A stretch of DNA of 64,000 nucleotides, taken from the NCBI RefSeq assembly GCF_007713735.2, contig NZ_VMNW02000031.1:1-64000 (forward strand), given 5' to 3'. A model generated the notes under the pieces. The model was given only the letters and a program-made list of their open reading frames with translations, had not been told where the DNA came from and did no database searches. This document shows positions 1 to 8,920 of the stretch, one piece after another; positions within the stretch are counted from its first letter, which is position 1; the number at the start of each line of letters is the position of its first letter. The position numbers and the translations under genes are program-made. This DNA is from Amycolatopsis acidicola (GTDB lineage: Bacteria; Actinomycetota; Actinomycetes; Mycobacteriales; Pseudonocardiaceae).

Positions 1-38
1 GGCCGGATCGGGAGCGGGAGTCGGGACTGGCGCCGGGC

Positions 39-662
39 CTAACGCTGGCGGCGCCGGGGGTGGGCGGCGATCGAAGGCCAGAGCAGGTCGAGGCTTTCCC
101 GGTCGCGGTCCGTCCCGTCCGTGCCGGTGCGCAGGCTGACCACGAGCTGGGCGCCGTAGATCATCGTCGCCGCGTGTTCGGTGTTCACGTCTTCGCGGAC
201 GTCGCCGCTGGCCTTCATCTCGTCGAGCAGCTCCGCGATCGCGCGGGTGCGCGGTTCGAGGACGAGCTCGTCGAGCAGCTCGTTCAGCTCCGGGATGCGC
301 GGGCTTTCGGCGAGCAGCGTGGCGTAGAGCCGGCGGATCTCGTCATCGTCGTCCGGCCGGAGCCCGCTGAGCAGACGCAGCACTCTTTCCTTGGGCGGCA
401 ACCCATCCGGGCTCGCCGGGGCCGGGGCGCCCCGCTGCTCCAGCGCCGCGCGGACGGCGGCGACGACGAGCGCGTGCTTACTGGGCCAGCGCAGGTACAT
501 CGTGGGCCGGGTGGTGCCCGCGTCGCTCGCGATCTTCGCCAGCGACATGCCCGTGTACCCGTCCTCCACGAACCTGCGCACGGTCGCCCTGAGGATCGTC
601 TCGTCCACGCCGGTGTCCCGCGGGCGCCCCGTTTGCGGGCGCGGGACCGATCCGGTCACCAC
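39..662 (-). CDS. TetR family transcriptional regulator
   Basis: This 207-residue protein is a TetR-type one-component repressor. Residues about 20-68 form the N-terminal DNA-binding domain: a first helix (ILRATVRRFVEDGY), the helix-turn-helix (LAKIASDAGTTRPTMYLRW) and the PSKHALV segment after it. The rest is the variable dimerisation and ligand domain. The start is one of two tandem GTG codons preceded by GAGGAGG. The gene upstream runs on the same strand, so there is no divergent partner to suggest a target. The ligand is unknown. Confidence 0.9.
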   Translation of the reverse strand: MVTGSVPRPQTGRPRDTGVDETILRATVRRFVEDGYTGMSLAKIASDAGTTRPTMYLRWPSKHALVVAAVRAALEQRGAPAPASPDGLPPKERVLRLLSGLRPDDDDEIRRLYATLLAESPRIPELNELLDELVLEPRTRAIAELLDEMKASGDVREDVNTEHAATMIYGAQLVVSLRTGTDGTDRDRESLDLLWPSIAAHPRRRQR

Positions 663-778
663 CGGGCCTCCTCGGGCCGGCGACGACCGGCCGAAGACGC
701 ACCAGTGCTCACCACACCCCGCAGGATACTGCCCGCGTGTTCGCTTTGGCCCGATTGGTGCTTTCCGGACGAGCCGGC

Positions 779-1282
779 TCAGGCGACGGTGAAGCTGAAC
801 GTCTCGAACGGTTCGCCGGCCTGGTAGGTCTCGCCGAAGAGCTCGACGCCCTCGGGCGCGAGCCGGACATCGGTCGCGTCCCAGCGCTCGCGTCCGTCGT
901 CCGCGACAGGCCCGGCGAGGTCGAACGTCACGAGCCGCATGTACTCGCCGCCGGCCGAGTCCGGGTTCGGCACGGTCAGCTCGCCCTTGCCGTCGATCAC
1001 CGTCACCCGGGGCTCGGAGATCCGCACCGACATCATGCCGAAATGCGCGTCGAACTGGACGAGACCGCCGAACGCGAAGACCGTGCCGTTGGCGTCGGTG
1101 GCCTCGTTCTCCTTGTGCGGGAACAGGATTTCGTTGCGCTCGTTCACCCCGGCGCCACGGCTGAGGTACGCCTTGCCGTCCGGCGTGCGGGCCACGTACG
1201 CCACGAAGCTGCTCTTGATGCCCCAGGTCAGTCCGGTGAAGTCCGCGGGGGTGCCGGGCTGTGCCTCGCGGGGATCAGTCAT
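779..1282 (-). CDS. Single-domain HtaA family protein
   Basis: The 167-residue product is one HtaA domain, a fold known from corynebacterial heme and hemoglobin-binding surface proteins. The family pattern is visible: WGIKSSFVAYV near residues 20-30, FGGLVQFDAHFGMMSV near 70-85, then ISEPRVTVIDGKGEL, and LAPEGVELFGETYQAG close to the C-terminus. Unlike the characterised proteins it has no signal peptide and no membrane anchor, so it is predicted to be cytoplasmic. No heme ABC transporter or IdeR-type box is nearby, so a heme role is only a family-level guess. ATG start. Confidence 0.7.
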   Translation of the reverse strand: MTDPREAQPGTPADFTGLTWGIKSSFVAYVARTPDGKAYLSRGAGVNERNEILFPHKENEATDANGTVFAFGGLVQFDAHFGMMSVRISEPRVTVIDGKGELTVPNPDSAGGEYMRLVTFDLAGPVADDGRERWDATDVRLAPEGVELFGETYQAGEPFETFSFTVA

Positions 1283-1347
1283 GGTTCGGCCTCAGTTCTG
1301 CGTTCGGTTTCGTGCTAAGACAGTGCCGGGTCGCCAATATACGGCCG

Positions 1348-2307
1348 TCAGGGCTCGATGACGACCTTGCCCAGCACCTGACGGGTGTCCAGCCGCGCCA
1401 CGGCTTCGCCCGCGTCCTCCAGCGCGTAGGTCGCCGCGATCGGCGGGTCGACCTGGCCGGATTCGAGGTAGGGCACCAGCTTTTCCCACATCTCCTGCTG
1501 GAAACCCGGTCGCTTGGCCACGAACGCGCCCCAGCCGACGCCGCGCACGTCGATGTTGTTGAGCAGCAACCGGTTCACCTTGACCGTGGGGATGTCGCCC
1601 GCGGTGAAGCCGATGACGAGCAGCCTGCCGAGCGGGCCGAGCGAACGCAGCGAGTCGGTGAACCGGTCGCCGCCGACCGGGTCGACGACAAGGTCGACGC
1701 CGCCGGTCAGCTCCTTGACCGCGTCCTTGAAACCCTCGGCCAGCACCGCCTCGTCGGAGCCGACCGACTTGACGAACTCCGCCTTCTCCGGCGTGGACAC
1801 CACGGAGATCACGCGGGCGCCCATCGCCTTCGCCAGCTGGATCGTCGCGGTGCCGATCCCGCCGGCCGCGCCTTGCACCAGCACGGTTTCGCCCTCCCGG
1901 AGCTGCCCGCGCACGCCGAGCCCGAACACCATCGTCAGGTAGTTCATCGGCAGGCACGCGGCCGCGGCGAACCCGACCCGTTCCGGCAGCCGGAACACGT
2001 TCTCCACCGGCGCGGCGGCCAGCTCGGCGAACCCGCCGACCGTGGTGCTCGCGGCGACCCGGTCACCCGGCGCGAAACCCGAATCCGCCGGTGCCTCGCG
2101 GACGACCCCGGCGAGCTCGCCGCCGAGCACGAACGGGATTTCGGGCTTGTACTGGTACTTGTCCTGGGTGAGCAGCACGTCGGGGAAGTTCACCCCGGCC
2201 GCCTCGACCTCGATCAGGACCTCGCCGGGCCCGGCGGTCCTGTCCGGCACGGTCCCGATTTCGAGCGCCTTCGGTCCGTCTGTCCTCGTCACCTGTGCTG
2301 CACGCAT
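1348..2307 (-). CDS. Zinc-independent NADPH:quinone oxidoreductase (MDR superfamily)
   Basis: This 319-residue enzyme belongs to the zeta-crystallin/QOR branch of medium-chain dehydrogenases, which reduce quinones or activated alkenes with NADPH. A GroES-like domain fills residues 1-115. The nucleotide-binding domain carries VLVQGAAGGIGTATIQLAK at 143-160. The zinc ligands of alcohol dehydrogenases are missing, which fits QOR. It lies 50 nt downstream of a MarR gene and an MFS gene on the same strand. The three may form a drug or quinone stress operon, a common pairing. The physiological substrate cannot be read from the sequence. Confidence 0.85.
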   Translation of the reverse strand: MRAAQVTRTDGPKALEIGTVPDRTAGPGEVLIEVEAAGVNFPDVLLTQDKYQYKPEIPFVLGGELAGVVREAPADSGFAPGDRVAASTTVGGFAELAAAPVENVFRLPERVGFAAAACLPMNYLTMVFGLGVRGQLREGETVLVQGAAGGIGTATIQLAKAMGARVISVVSTPEKAEFVKSVGSDEAVLAEGFKDAVKELTGGVDLVVDPVGGDRFTDSLRSLGPLGRLLVIGFTAGDIPTVKVNRLLLNNIDVRGVGWGAFVAKRPGFQQEMWEKLVPYLESGQVDPPIAATYALEDAGEAVARLDTRQVLGKVVIEP

Positions 2308-2357
2308 GAGATCACCTTACGAGCCGAGCGCACGGCGGACACGTGCGCCGGTGGTGC

Positions 2358-2780
2358 TCACTCTTCCTGGATCTTGTGCAGGATCCGGGCCGCTTCGGCG
2401 AGGACGGTCAGCTCCTGGTCCGACAGCTTTTCCAGCCGGGACGCCATCCAGGCGTCCCGGTTCCGCTTGACGCGGCGCAGGGTTTTCGCGCCTTCGGGCG
2501 TCAGCGAGACGATCACATGCCTGCCGTCATCCGGGTCGGCGGAGCGGCTGACGTAGTCCAGGCGCTGGAGCGCGTTGATGGTCCGTGTCATGGCGGGCCC
2601 CGAGACCCTGTCCCGGTCGGCGAGCTGGGTGGCGGTGCGCGGCTGGTGTTCGAGCTGGGTCAGTACGGAGTACAGATGCGGCGCGATCTCCGCGCTGCTG
2701 TCGGCCCGCACGAGCCGGGCGATCCGCATGCAGGCGAGCCTGAGCGCGCTCGACACTTCGTACAGTTCGGACCTGCGCAC
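2358..2780 (-). CDS. MarR family transcriptional regulator
   Basis: The 140-residue protein has the MarR winged helix-turn-helix. Residues 34-75 hold the helices (TATQLADRDRVSGPAMTRTI), and DPDDGRHVIVSLTPEG at about 82-97 is the wing with the characteristic D-R-R/H pattern. Proteins of this family repress efflux or detoxification genes and release DNA on binding phenolic ligands. It sits between an MFS exporter 31 nt upstream and a quinone oxidoreductase 50 nt downstream, all leftward, so it probably controls that set. GTG start. Confidence 0.88.
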   Translation of the reverse strand: MRRSELYEVSSALRLACMRIARLVRADSSAEIAPHLYSVLTQLEHQPRTATQLADRDRVSGPAMTRTINALQRLDYVSRSADPDDGRHVIVSLTPEGAKTLRRVKRNRDAWMASRLEKLSDQELTVLAEAARILHKIQEE

Positions 2781-2811
2781 AACCGCCAGCTTAGGCCACC
2801 CGCGCGGGCGG

Positions 2812-4041
2812 TCAGCTCAGGAAACCCCGCGCGCGCAGGACGAAGTACAGGACGAACGTCAGCACCGCCATCGCCGCCGCGCCCACGAACACCGAGCCCG
2901 TGCCCGCCGCGGACGCGAGCGCGCCGAGCGCGACGGCGCCGATCGCCTGGGACAGATCCATCGCCATGAAGAACGTGGAATTGGCCAGCCCGCGGCTTTC
3001 CCTGGCCGCCGAGAGCACCGCCATCGAGTTGAGCCCCGGCTGCACCGAACCGAAACCCAGCCCGTAGCAAGCGCCGGCGGCCATCAGCACGGGCAGGCCG
3101 GGTGACCAGGCGATCCCGAGCAGGCCCGCCGCGATCAGGGTGATGCCCGGCGCGATGATCCACACCGCGCCGAACCGCCGCTCGATCCGCCCGACGAGCA
3201 GGCGCGCCACCGCGACCGCCACCGCCGACGCGGTGTAGTACAGCCCGGCGTTCGCGATGCCGTGGCCGATCGCGTGCACCGCCATGAAGGTGTTCACCGC
3301 GGCGCCGCCGAACATCAGGAAGAACATGATCAGCGACGGCCGCCAGGCGTGCTCGTCGACGATCCTGCTCCACCACGGCCCGGCGCCGGTTTCGTCCCGC
3401 GCCCGCTCCGCCGCGCGCCGCTCGCGGTCGAGCCGCACGGCGATCTTCCGCAGCGGGAAGCGGACGAGCAGGTTCAGCACGCCGAGCGCGAAAACGACGC
3501 TGAACGCCACCCGGTAGCCGAACGCGCCGAGCAGCGTCAGCGCGAACCACGGCGCGAACAGCTGGGCGACGGTCTGCTCGATGCCGAGATAGCCGAGCCC
3601 TTCCGCCATCCGCCCTTCCGGGATGAGGTCGGTCGCCAGCGTCGTCACCGCGGTGCCGTTGAAACTGAACCCGAGGCCCTGCAAGGCGCGCACCGCGAGC
3701 AGCGCCCACACCGGCAGCGTCGGCACGTACAGGCCTGTCGCCACCATGTACAGCAACGCGCCCAGCACCATGACGATGTACCGGCCGCGGGTGTCGACCA
3801 GCCTGCCGGACAACGGCCGCACCAGTACCGCGGCGAGCATGTAGCAGGTGGTGGTCAGCCCCGCGACCGTCGTGGAAAACCCGCGCTGGACAACGTAAAG
3901 CGGGACGAGCGCGATCAGCATGAACGTGCAGATACGCAGCAGCCCGTTCGCGACCATCAGGCTGACGAAGGGGACCGTGAAGATCCGGCCCGCCCCTTCC
4001 GCGCCGGCCCGCGGCGAGCCCGGCGCCAGTCCCCGCGTCAC
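2812..4041 (-). CDS. MFS transporter
   Basis: This 409-residue integral membrane protein has about twelve hydrophobic segments typical of the major facilitator superfamily, the first near residues 25-50. A loop sequence RPLSGRLVDTRGRY near residue 95 corresponds to the conserved MFS motif A (G-x-x-x-D-R-x-G-R-R). It is the first gene of a probable MFS-MarR-oxidoreductase unit, which makes export of a toxic or aromatic compound likely. The GTG start is chosen because the cytoplasmic tail then precedes the first membrane segment. Its substrate is unknown. Confidence 0.88.
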   Translation of the reverse strand: MTRGLAPGSPRAGAEGAGRIFTVPFVSLMVANGLLRICTFMLIALVPLYVVQRGFSTTVAGLTTTCYMLAAVLVRPLSGRLVDTRGRYIVMVLGALLYMVATGLYVPTLPVWALLAVRALQGLGFSFNGTAVTTLATDLIPEGRMAEGLGYLGIEQTVAQLFAPWFALTLLGAFGYRVAFSVVFALGVLNLLVRFPLRKIAVRLDRERRAAERARDETGAGPWWSRIVDEHAWRPSLIMFFLMFGGAAVNTFMAVHAIGHGIANAGLYYTASAVAVAVARLLVGRIERRFGAVWIIAPGITLIAAGLLGIAWSPGLPVLMAAGACYGLGFGSVQPGLNSMAVLSAARESRGLANSTFFMAMDLSQAIGAVALGALASAAGTGSVFVGAAAMAVLTFVLYFVLRARGFLS

Positions 4042-4110
4042 GATACTTACCCTAGGTCATTAACCGAGTGAAGTAAATGCCTCCTGTTCCGTCCTCAATG
4101 GACGGTTCGC

Positions 4111-5046
4111 TCAGCGGGCCGGATTTCCCGGACGGGGGAGCAGATCCGCGCCCTCGGCCAGCAGCTTTTCGACCTTGACCTTGCCTTCGCCGGTGAGTGG
4201 GACCAGCGGCGGGCGGACGAAACCGGATGCGATGCGGCCTTCCCTGGCCAGCGCCCATTTGAGCGGCGCCGGGTTGGTCTCGACGAACAGCAGGTCGGCC
4301 AGCGGGTGCAGGCCGAAGTGCAGCTCGCGCGCCCGGGCGTGCTCTCCGCTTTCCCAGGCTTCGTACATCCCCGCGACCGCCGCCGGGGCCAGGTTGGCGA
4401 CCGCGCTGATGAAGCCGACGCCGCCGAGTGCCAGCAGGGGGAGGCACAGCAGTTCGATGCCGGACCAGACCAGCAGGTCCGGCCCGCAGGCGTGCAGCAC
4501 GCGGGAGAAATGCGCGAAGTCCTTGGTGGTCTCCTTGATCCCGACGACGTTGTCGAAGTCGCGGTGCAGCCGGGCGACCGTTTCCGGCGCGATCTCCACC
4601 GCCGTGCGTGACGGCACGTTGTAGATCACCACGGGCAGCTCGGGGAATTCGCGGGCGACGGTCGCGTACCAGTTGTAGAGGCCCAGCTGGGTGGGCTGCG
4701 CGTAGTAGGGCGTGATGATGAGTACGGCGTCCGCGCCGGCGTCGCGGGCGATCGCGGTCAGTTCGAGGGTTTCGTCGAGTTTGGCGCTGCCGGTGCCGGG
4801 CAGGAAGGGCACCCGGTCGTCGACCGCGGCCGCGACCGTGCGGATCGCGTCGGCCCGCTCGGCGAGCGTCTGCGCGCCGGGTTCACCGGTCGAGCCGCCG
4901 AGCGAGATGGCGTGCGATCCGTGGCCCAGCTGGAAATCGACCAGGCCGCGTAGGCTGTCGTGGTCGACGGAGCCGTCGGCGTGGAACGGGGTGACCAAGG
5001 GAGCGATCGAGCCGCGCAGCCGGGCGGGATCGTTACGGAACTTCAC
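4111..5046 (-). CDS. DapA-like class I aldolase/lyase
   Basis: The 311-residue protein belongs to the dihydrodipicolinate synthase / N-acetylneuraminate lyase family, TIM-barrel enzymes that form a Schiff base with pyruvate or a 2-oxoacid. The family signatures are present: GGSTGEP at 50-56, Y142 in IYNVPSRT, and the Schiff-base lysine K171 in VGIKETT. The next gene upstream (9 nt gap) is RraA-like, also linked to oxoacid aldol cleavage, and a LysR gene diverges from the pair. A catabolic 2-oxoacid aldolase or dehydratase is more likely than lysine biosynthesis. Confidence 0.88.
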   Translation of the reverse strand: MKFRNDPARLRGSIAPLVTPFHADGSVDHDSLRGLVDFQLGHGSHAISLGGSTGEPGAQTLAERADAIRTVAAAVDDRVPFLPGTGSAKLDETLELTAIARDAGADAVLIITPYYAQPTQLGLYNWYATVAREFPELPVVIYNVPSRTAVEIAPETVARLHRDFDNVVGIKETTKDFAHFSRVLHACGPDLLVWSGIELLCLPLLALGGVGFISAVANLAPAAVAGMYEAWESGEHARARELHFGLHPLADLLFVETNPAPLKWALAREGRIASGFVRPPLVPLTGEGKVKVEKLLAEGADLLPRPGNPAR

Positions 5047-5055
5047 GGTGTTCTC

Positions 5056-5751
5056 CTAGTTGTTGGTGAGCCATTCGTCGTAGCGGTTCCGCCAGGTGGG
5101 GCCGAGCGGGTAGAGGCCTTCGATTCCGGCGCCCGCGGCCACCTGTTCGGCGATGAACCGCTCCTGGCGCTCCTGCTCGATCGCGGCGTCGAGTACTTCG
5201 CGTACCAGCGATGGTGGGATGACCAGCACGCCGTCGTCGTCGCCGGCGAGCCAGTCGCCGGGGAGCACGGCCGCGCCGCCGCAAGCGACGGGAACGTCGA
5301 TGTCCCAAGGCACATGCCGCCGCCCGAGTACCGCCGGGTGCGCCCCGCCGTGGAACACCGGGATGCCGAGTTCCGCGACGACCGCCGCGTCTCGCAGGCC
5401 GCCGTCGGTGACGATGGCCGCCGCCCCGAGCACTTCGGCGCGTTTGGCGAGGATGTCGCCGATCGTGCCGCTGCCGCGTTCTCCGCGAGCCTCCATGACG
5501 AGGACCTCGCCGTCGCCCAGCGACTCGATCGCCCGCTTCTGGGCGTTGAAACCGCCACCCCGTTCGGCGAACAGGTCTTCGCGGTGCGGCAGGTACCGCA
5601 GCGTGCGGGCGCGCCCGGCGAAGCGTGCGCCCGGCTTGGCCGGGTACACGCCGTCGACGGTGACGTTGTTGAGCCCGCGCTGCCGCAACTGCGCCGACAG
5701 CGTGGCCACGGAAACCGTGGTCAGTCCGGTGCGGACGTCGTCATCCGCCAT
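5056..5751 (-). CDS. RraA family protein, 4-hydroxy-4-methyl-2-oxoglutarate aldolase-like
   Basis: This 231-residue protein matches the RraA/HMG-aldolase fold. The metal and substrate loop TDGGLRD is at 115-121 (D116, R120, D121), after the conserved GSGTIGDILAKRAEVLGAAA. Characterised members either cleave 4-hydroxy-4-methyl-2-oxoglutarate or oxaloacetate, with a divalent metal, or inhibit RNase E. Linkage to the DapA-like gene and a divergent LysR gene points to catabolism. GAAAGG precedes the ATG. It is somewhat longer than the usual 160-residue RraA and closer to the 210-230-residue catabolic branch. Confidence 0.82.
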   Translation of the reverse strand: MADDDVRTGLTTVSVATLSAQLRQRGLNNVTVDGVYPAKPGARFAGRARTLRYLPHREDLFAERGGGFNAQKRAIESLGDGEVLVMEARGERGSGTIGDILAKRAEVLGAAAIVTDGGLRDAAVVAELGIPVFHGGAHPAVLGRRHVPWDIDVPVACGGAAVLPGDWLAGDDDGVLVIPPSLVREVLDAAIEQERQERFIAEQVAAGAGIEGLYPLGPTWRNRYDEWLTNN

Positions 5752-5782
5752 GCTCGGCCGCCTTTCTCACGGAAGGGATTGC

Positions 5783-5794
5783 TAAATTCGGGGC
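5783..5794 (+). promoter_or_regulatory. Candidate -10 element of a leaderless lysR transcript
   Basis: TAAATT at 5783-5788 is followed by six bases and then the ATG at 5795. This spacing places the transcription start at or next to the start codon, and no ribosome binding site lies in between. A convincing -35 box is not visible, which is usual for activator-dependent or autoregulated LysR promoters. Confidence 0.4.
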
Positions 5795-6694
5795 ATGAAT
5801 ATCGACTTCGCGTTGCTGCGCTCGTTCGTGGTGCTGGCCGAGGAGCTGCACTTCGCGCGCGCCGCGGAGCGCCTGTACATCGAGCAGCCGGCGTTGAGTC
5901 AGCGGATCCGCCGCCTCGAGCGCAGGATCGAGGTCCAGCTGTTCGACCGCGACACCCGCAATGTCCGGTTGACGCCCGCGGGAGTGGAGTTCCTCAAGGA
6001 CATCCGGGACGTACTGGAGCGGTTCGACGCGGCCGTCGCGCGGGCGCAGGAGACGGCGTCCGGCGATCGCGGCACCATCCGCGTGGCTTACACGTTCAGC
6101 GTGGGCTACGAGACGCTGCCGGTGCTGCTCGCCGGTCTCGACGCCGGTTCCGGGCTGCAGGCCGAAGCGCTGGAGCTGTGGGAGAACGACGTCCTGGACG
6201 CCGTGCGCCGCCGCAGGCAGGACGTCGGACTGGTGCGGTACGACCCCGTCGACCCGGAGCTCGCCTCGGTGCTGATCCGCCGCGAGCGGCTGGTTCTCGC
6301 GGTACCGCACGGACATCGGCTCGCCACGACGACGGAGGTGTCGCTGGCCGGGCTGTCCGAAGAGCAGTTCGTGATCATCCCGCGCACCGTGGCGCCCGGC
6401 TATCACGCGGTGATCGAGAAGGTGTTCGCCAAGGCCGGGTTCGAGCCCGAGACCGTCGCGAACGCCGTCCCCGGCAGCCGTGTCATGGCGGATCTGCAGC
6501 GCAACAACGCGGTCGCCCTGCTGCCTTCTTCCGCCCAGCGCGTTCACCCTGAAGGCGTCGCCGCCTTCCTGCGGATCGAAGAGGACTTCGCGAACCTGCC
6601 CGTCCGGTTGATCCACCGGGAGGACGCGAGCACGGCCGTGCGGGCCTTCGCCGACCGGGCACAGCAGATCGCCCGCGAGCGCGGCTGGCTTTAG
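5795..6694 (+). CDS. LysR family transcriptional regulator
   Basis: The 299-residue protein has a LysR N-terminal winged helix (residues 1-60; FVVLAEELHFARAAERLYIE, then QPALSQRIRRLERRI) and a two-lobed periplasmic-binding-like effector domain from about 90 onward. It diverges from the RraA-like and DapA-like genes with only 43 nt between start codons, the standard position for a regulator of that pair. Downstream it converges on the MFS gene at 6706. The coinducer is unknown but is likely to be the substrate or an oxoacid intermediate. Confidence 0.92.
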   Translation: MNIDFALLRSFVVLAEELHFARAAERLYIEQPALSQRIRRLERRIEVQLFDRDTRNVRLTPAGVEFLKDIRDVLERFDAAVARAQETASGDRGTIRVAYTFSVGYETLPVLLAGLDAGSGLQAEALELWENDVLDAVRRRRQDVGLVRYDPVDPELASVLIRRERLVLAVPHGHRLATTTEVSLAGLSEEQFVIIPRTVAPGYHAVIEKVFAKAGFEPETVANAVPGSRVMADLQRNNAVALLPSSAQRVHPEGVAAFLRIEEDFANLPVRLIHREDASTAVRAFADRAQQIARERGWL

Positions 6695-6705
6695 CGCGCC
6701 GCCCC

Positions 6706-8037
6706 TCACGACGGCGTGGGGTTGTTCAGCGCGCCACGGGTTTCCGCGGACCTGGCCACCGAGACGAGGAACACGACGGAAATGGCCAGGCTGAGCACGA
6801 TCAGGGTCGGTAGCATGGATCCGGTGTCCGGGCTGACGGCCGTCACGAGCGTGGGCATCATCCCGCCGAGGCCGTACCCGACCGTCCACGTGAACGCGGT
6901 CGCCGTGGACCGGATTTCCGTCGGGAACCGCTCGTTCAGGAAGATGATCAACGGCGAGGTGACCGCCCCGGACACCACGACCATCAGGAACCCGCCGAGC
7001 AGCAGGACGGCCGTGCCCGGTTCGGCGAGCGCGTCGAGCAGGACGTAGGTGCCGGGGATGCACACCAGCGCCGCCGCCCCGGACACGAGGAGAACCTTGC
7101 GCCGCCCGGCATGCTGGCTCAGGTGCCCGCCGATCGCGCCGATCAGCACGCCGCCGATCATGGTGATCAGCATGAGCGAACTGGCCGTGCGCTGGTCCAC
7201 TTTGAACACTTGTTTGTAGACGGTCGGCAGGATGCCGGTGGTCACGTAGTAGGCGGCCGAACCGGTGAACACGATGACGATGCTGCTGAGCACGCGGCCA
7301 CGCCACTGCTTCGAGAACAGGACGTGCCCGGGTCGCCCGGTCGCCGCGCTCTCACGATTTTGCCGCCACAGCGGCGATTCCTCGGTCTTGCGGAGGAGCG
7401 CGTAGTTCAGGACCGAGGCGACGAGTCCGAAGACGAACACCAGCCGCCAGCCCCAGGCCGCGAACGCCGGTTCCCCGAGCACGGCGACGAGGACGAGGAT
7501 CGCCACGTTGATCACGGCGACGCCGAGGCTCGCGCCGCCGCCCTTGATGATCCCCGACGTGAGGCCGCGGAAGCGTTCCGGCACGCTTTCGGTGGCCAGC
7601 GTGTGGGTGGACGCGGTGATGCCGCCGATGAACACCCCTTGCACGACTCGCATCAGGATCAGGCCGATCGGCGCGAGCAGCCCGATCGTCCCGATGCCCG
7701 GCAGCAGCCCCAGCAAGGCCGTAGCGACCCCGCTGCCGAGTACGGCGATGGCCATCGAACGACGCCGTCCCGCGCGGTCGGCCAGCGAACCGAACAGCAG
7801 CGAGCCCAGCGGCCGGACGACGAGGCTGATCCCGAACGAGGCGTAGGTGGCGGTCAGCGCCAGCATCGGCTTTTCGGCCGGGAAGAACGCTTTCGACACG
7901 GCGGAAGCGACGTTCAGGACCACCATCAGGTCCAGGATGTCGATCGTCCACCCGACCGTCGCGACGGCGATGACGTGCACGTCCCGCCGGCGCAGCCGGG
8001 TTTCCTCCCGGACCTCCGTGCGTTCACTCGCGACCAT
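6706..8037 (-). CDS. MFS transporter, aromatic or organic acid type
   Basis: This 443-residue twelve-helix transporter begins at the ATG at 8037, giving MVASERTEVREETRL; the frame is open further upstream but that part overlaps the preceding gene and is not transporter-like. Motif A appears as GSLLFGSLADRAGRRRSMAI. The segment TVGWTIDILDLMVV in the first helix carries a membrane aspartate as in the aromatic acid:H+ symporter group. It overlaps the amidohydrolase gene by 14 nt and closes a RidA-amidohydrolase-MFS unit. Import of the compound used by the island is the likely role. Confidence 0.88.
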   Translation of the reverse strand: MVASERTEVREETRLRRRDVHVIAVATVGWTIDILDLMVVLNVASAVSKAFFPAEKPMLALTATYASFGISLVVRPLGSLLFGSLADRAGRRRSMAIAVLGSGVATALLGLLPGIGTIGLLAPIGLILMRVVQGVFIGGITASTHTLATESVPERFRGLTSGIIKGGGASLGVAVINVAILVLVAVLGEPAFAAWGWRLVFVFGLVASVLNYALLRKTEESPLWRQNRESAATGRPGHVLFSKQWRGRVLSSIVIVFTGSAAYYVTTGILPTVYKQVFKVDQRTASSLMLITMIGGVLIGAIGGHLSQHAGRRKVLLVSGAAALVCIPGTYVLLDALAEPGTAVLLLGGFLMVVVSGAVTSPLIIFLNERFPTEIRSTATAFTWTVGYGLGGMMPTLVTAVSPDTGSMLPTLIVLSLAISVVFLVSVARSAETRGALNNPTPS

Positions 8038-8920
8038 CGCCGCCACCGTCGGCGAACCCGAAGACCTTCGCCGGATTCGTGACCAGGATCTGCTTCCGGG
8101 TCGCTTCGTCGGGCGCGTAGCGCGCGAACAGGTCGAGCAGCTCCCCGTCGTTCGGGACGGGAACGGGGCGGATCGGATGCGGCCAGTCGCTGGCCCACAG
8201 CATGCGGTCCGGCGCACGCCGGATGTACTCGCGCGCGTACGCGACGGCGTCGTCCCACGGGTGGCCTTCGGCTTCGGCGCGTTTGTCGCCGTTGGACAGC
8301 AGCATCCACCAGTTGCCGGCGTCGAGCAGGTCCAGCATCTTCTTGAACCGGGGATCGGCGAGGCCGCGGTGGTACTGCAGCGGTCCCATGTGGTCGACGA
8401 TGATGTCGGCGGCGACGCCGTCGAACAGCGAGGTCACCTCGTCCGGGTCCAGGTCGACCAGCTGCAGCTTGAAGTACCAGCCGAGCTCGGTGACCCGCTT
8501 GATCGTCCGCCGGATCTCGTCCGGGGCGAGCCTGCTGGCGGTGAGCTTCGGGTGGAAGTTGAACCGCGCGCCGCGGATGCCAGCCGCGTGCATGGCGGCG
8601 AGCTGGTCGTCGGACACCGAATCGTCGACGCGCCCGCAGCCCCGGTACCCGCTGCCCGCCGTCGCCAGCGCCTCGATGAGCGCGGAGTGGTCGGTGCCGT
8701 ACGCGGTGGGCTGCACGATCACGCCGCGGTCGATCCCGGGCGTCTTGTGCATCCGCAGCATCGCTTCCACGGTGGCGTCGTAGGCGACGTAAGCGGCGTC
8801 CGGCCGCACCGGAAAACGGTCCCGATCGCCGAAAACGTGCACCTGGCCGTCACACGAACCGGCGGGAAGCCGCCATTCCGGCGCGCGTGTCTCCGGATCG
8901 AAGGTCCCGTATTCAACCAT
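8024..8920 (-). CDS. Amidohydrolase (PF04909-type TIM barrel)
   Basis: The product is 298 residues from the ATG at 8920, chosen over an in-frame start 30 nt upstream because it gives the usual family N-terminus (PEWRLPAGSCDGQVHVFG). These enzymes are lactonases or decarboxylases such as LigI and ACMSD. The first metal-site motif reads Q26-V-H28 rather than H-x-H, a recurring variant of the family. DHMGP and ASDWPHP towards the C-terminus supply further active-site His and Asp residues. It overlaps the RidA-like gene by 8 nt. Hydrolysis of a lactone from ring cleavage is plausible but unproven. Confidence 0.85.
   Translation of the reverse strand: MVEYGTFDPETRAPEWRLPAGSCDGQVHVFGDRDRFPVRPDAAYVAYDATVEAMLRMHKTPGIDRGVIVQPTAYGTDHSALIEALATAGSGYRGCGRVDDSVSDDQLAAMHAAGIRGARFNFHPKLTASRLAPDEIRRTIKRVTELGWYFKLQLVDLDPDEVTSLFDGVAADIIVDHMGPLQYHRGLADPRFKKMLDLLDAGNWWMLLSNGDKRAEAEGHPWDDAVAYAREYIRRAPDRMLWASDWPHPIRPVPVPNDGELLDLFARYAPDEATRKQILVTNPAKVFGFADGGGDGRE

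Noticed and set aside
5741..7306. A 521-codon minus-strand frame across the LysR and MFS genes
   Set aside because: It covers parts of two well-supported genes in another frame and has no domain; it is a shadow frame.
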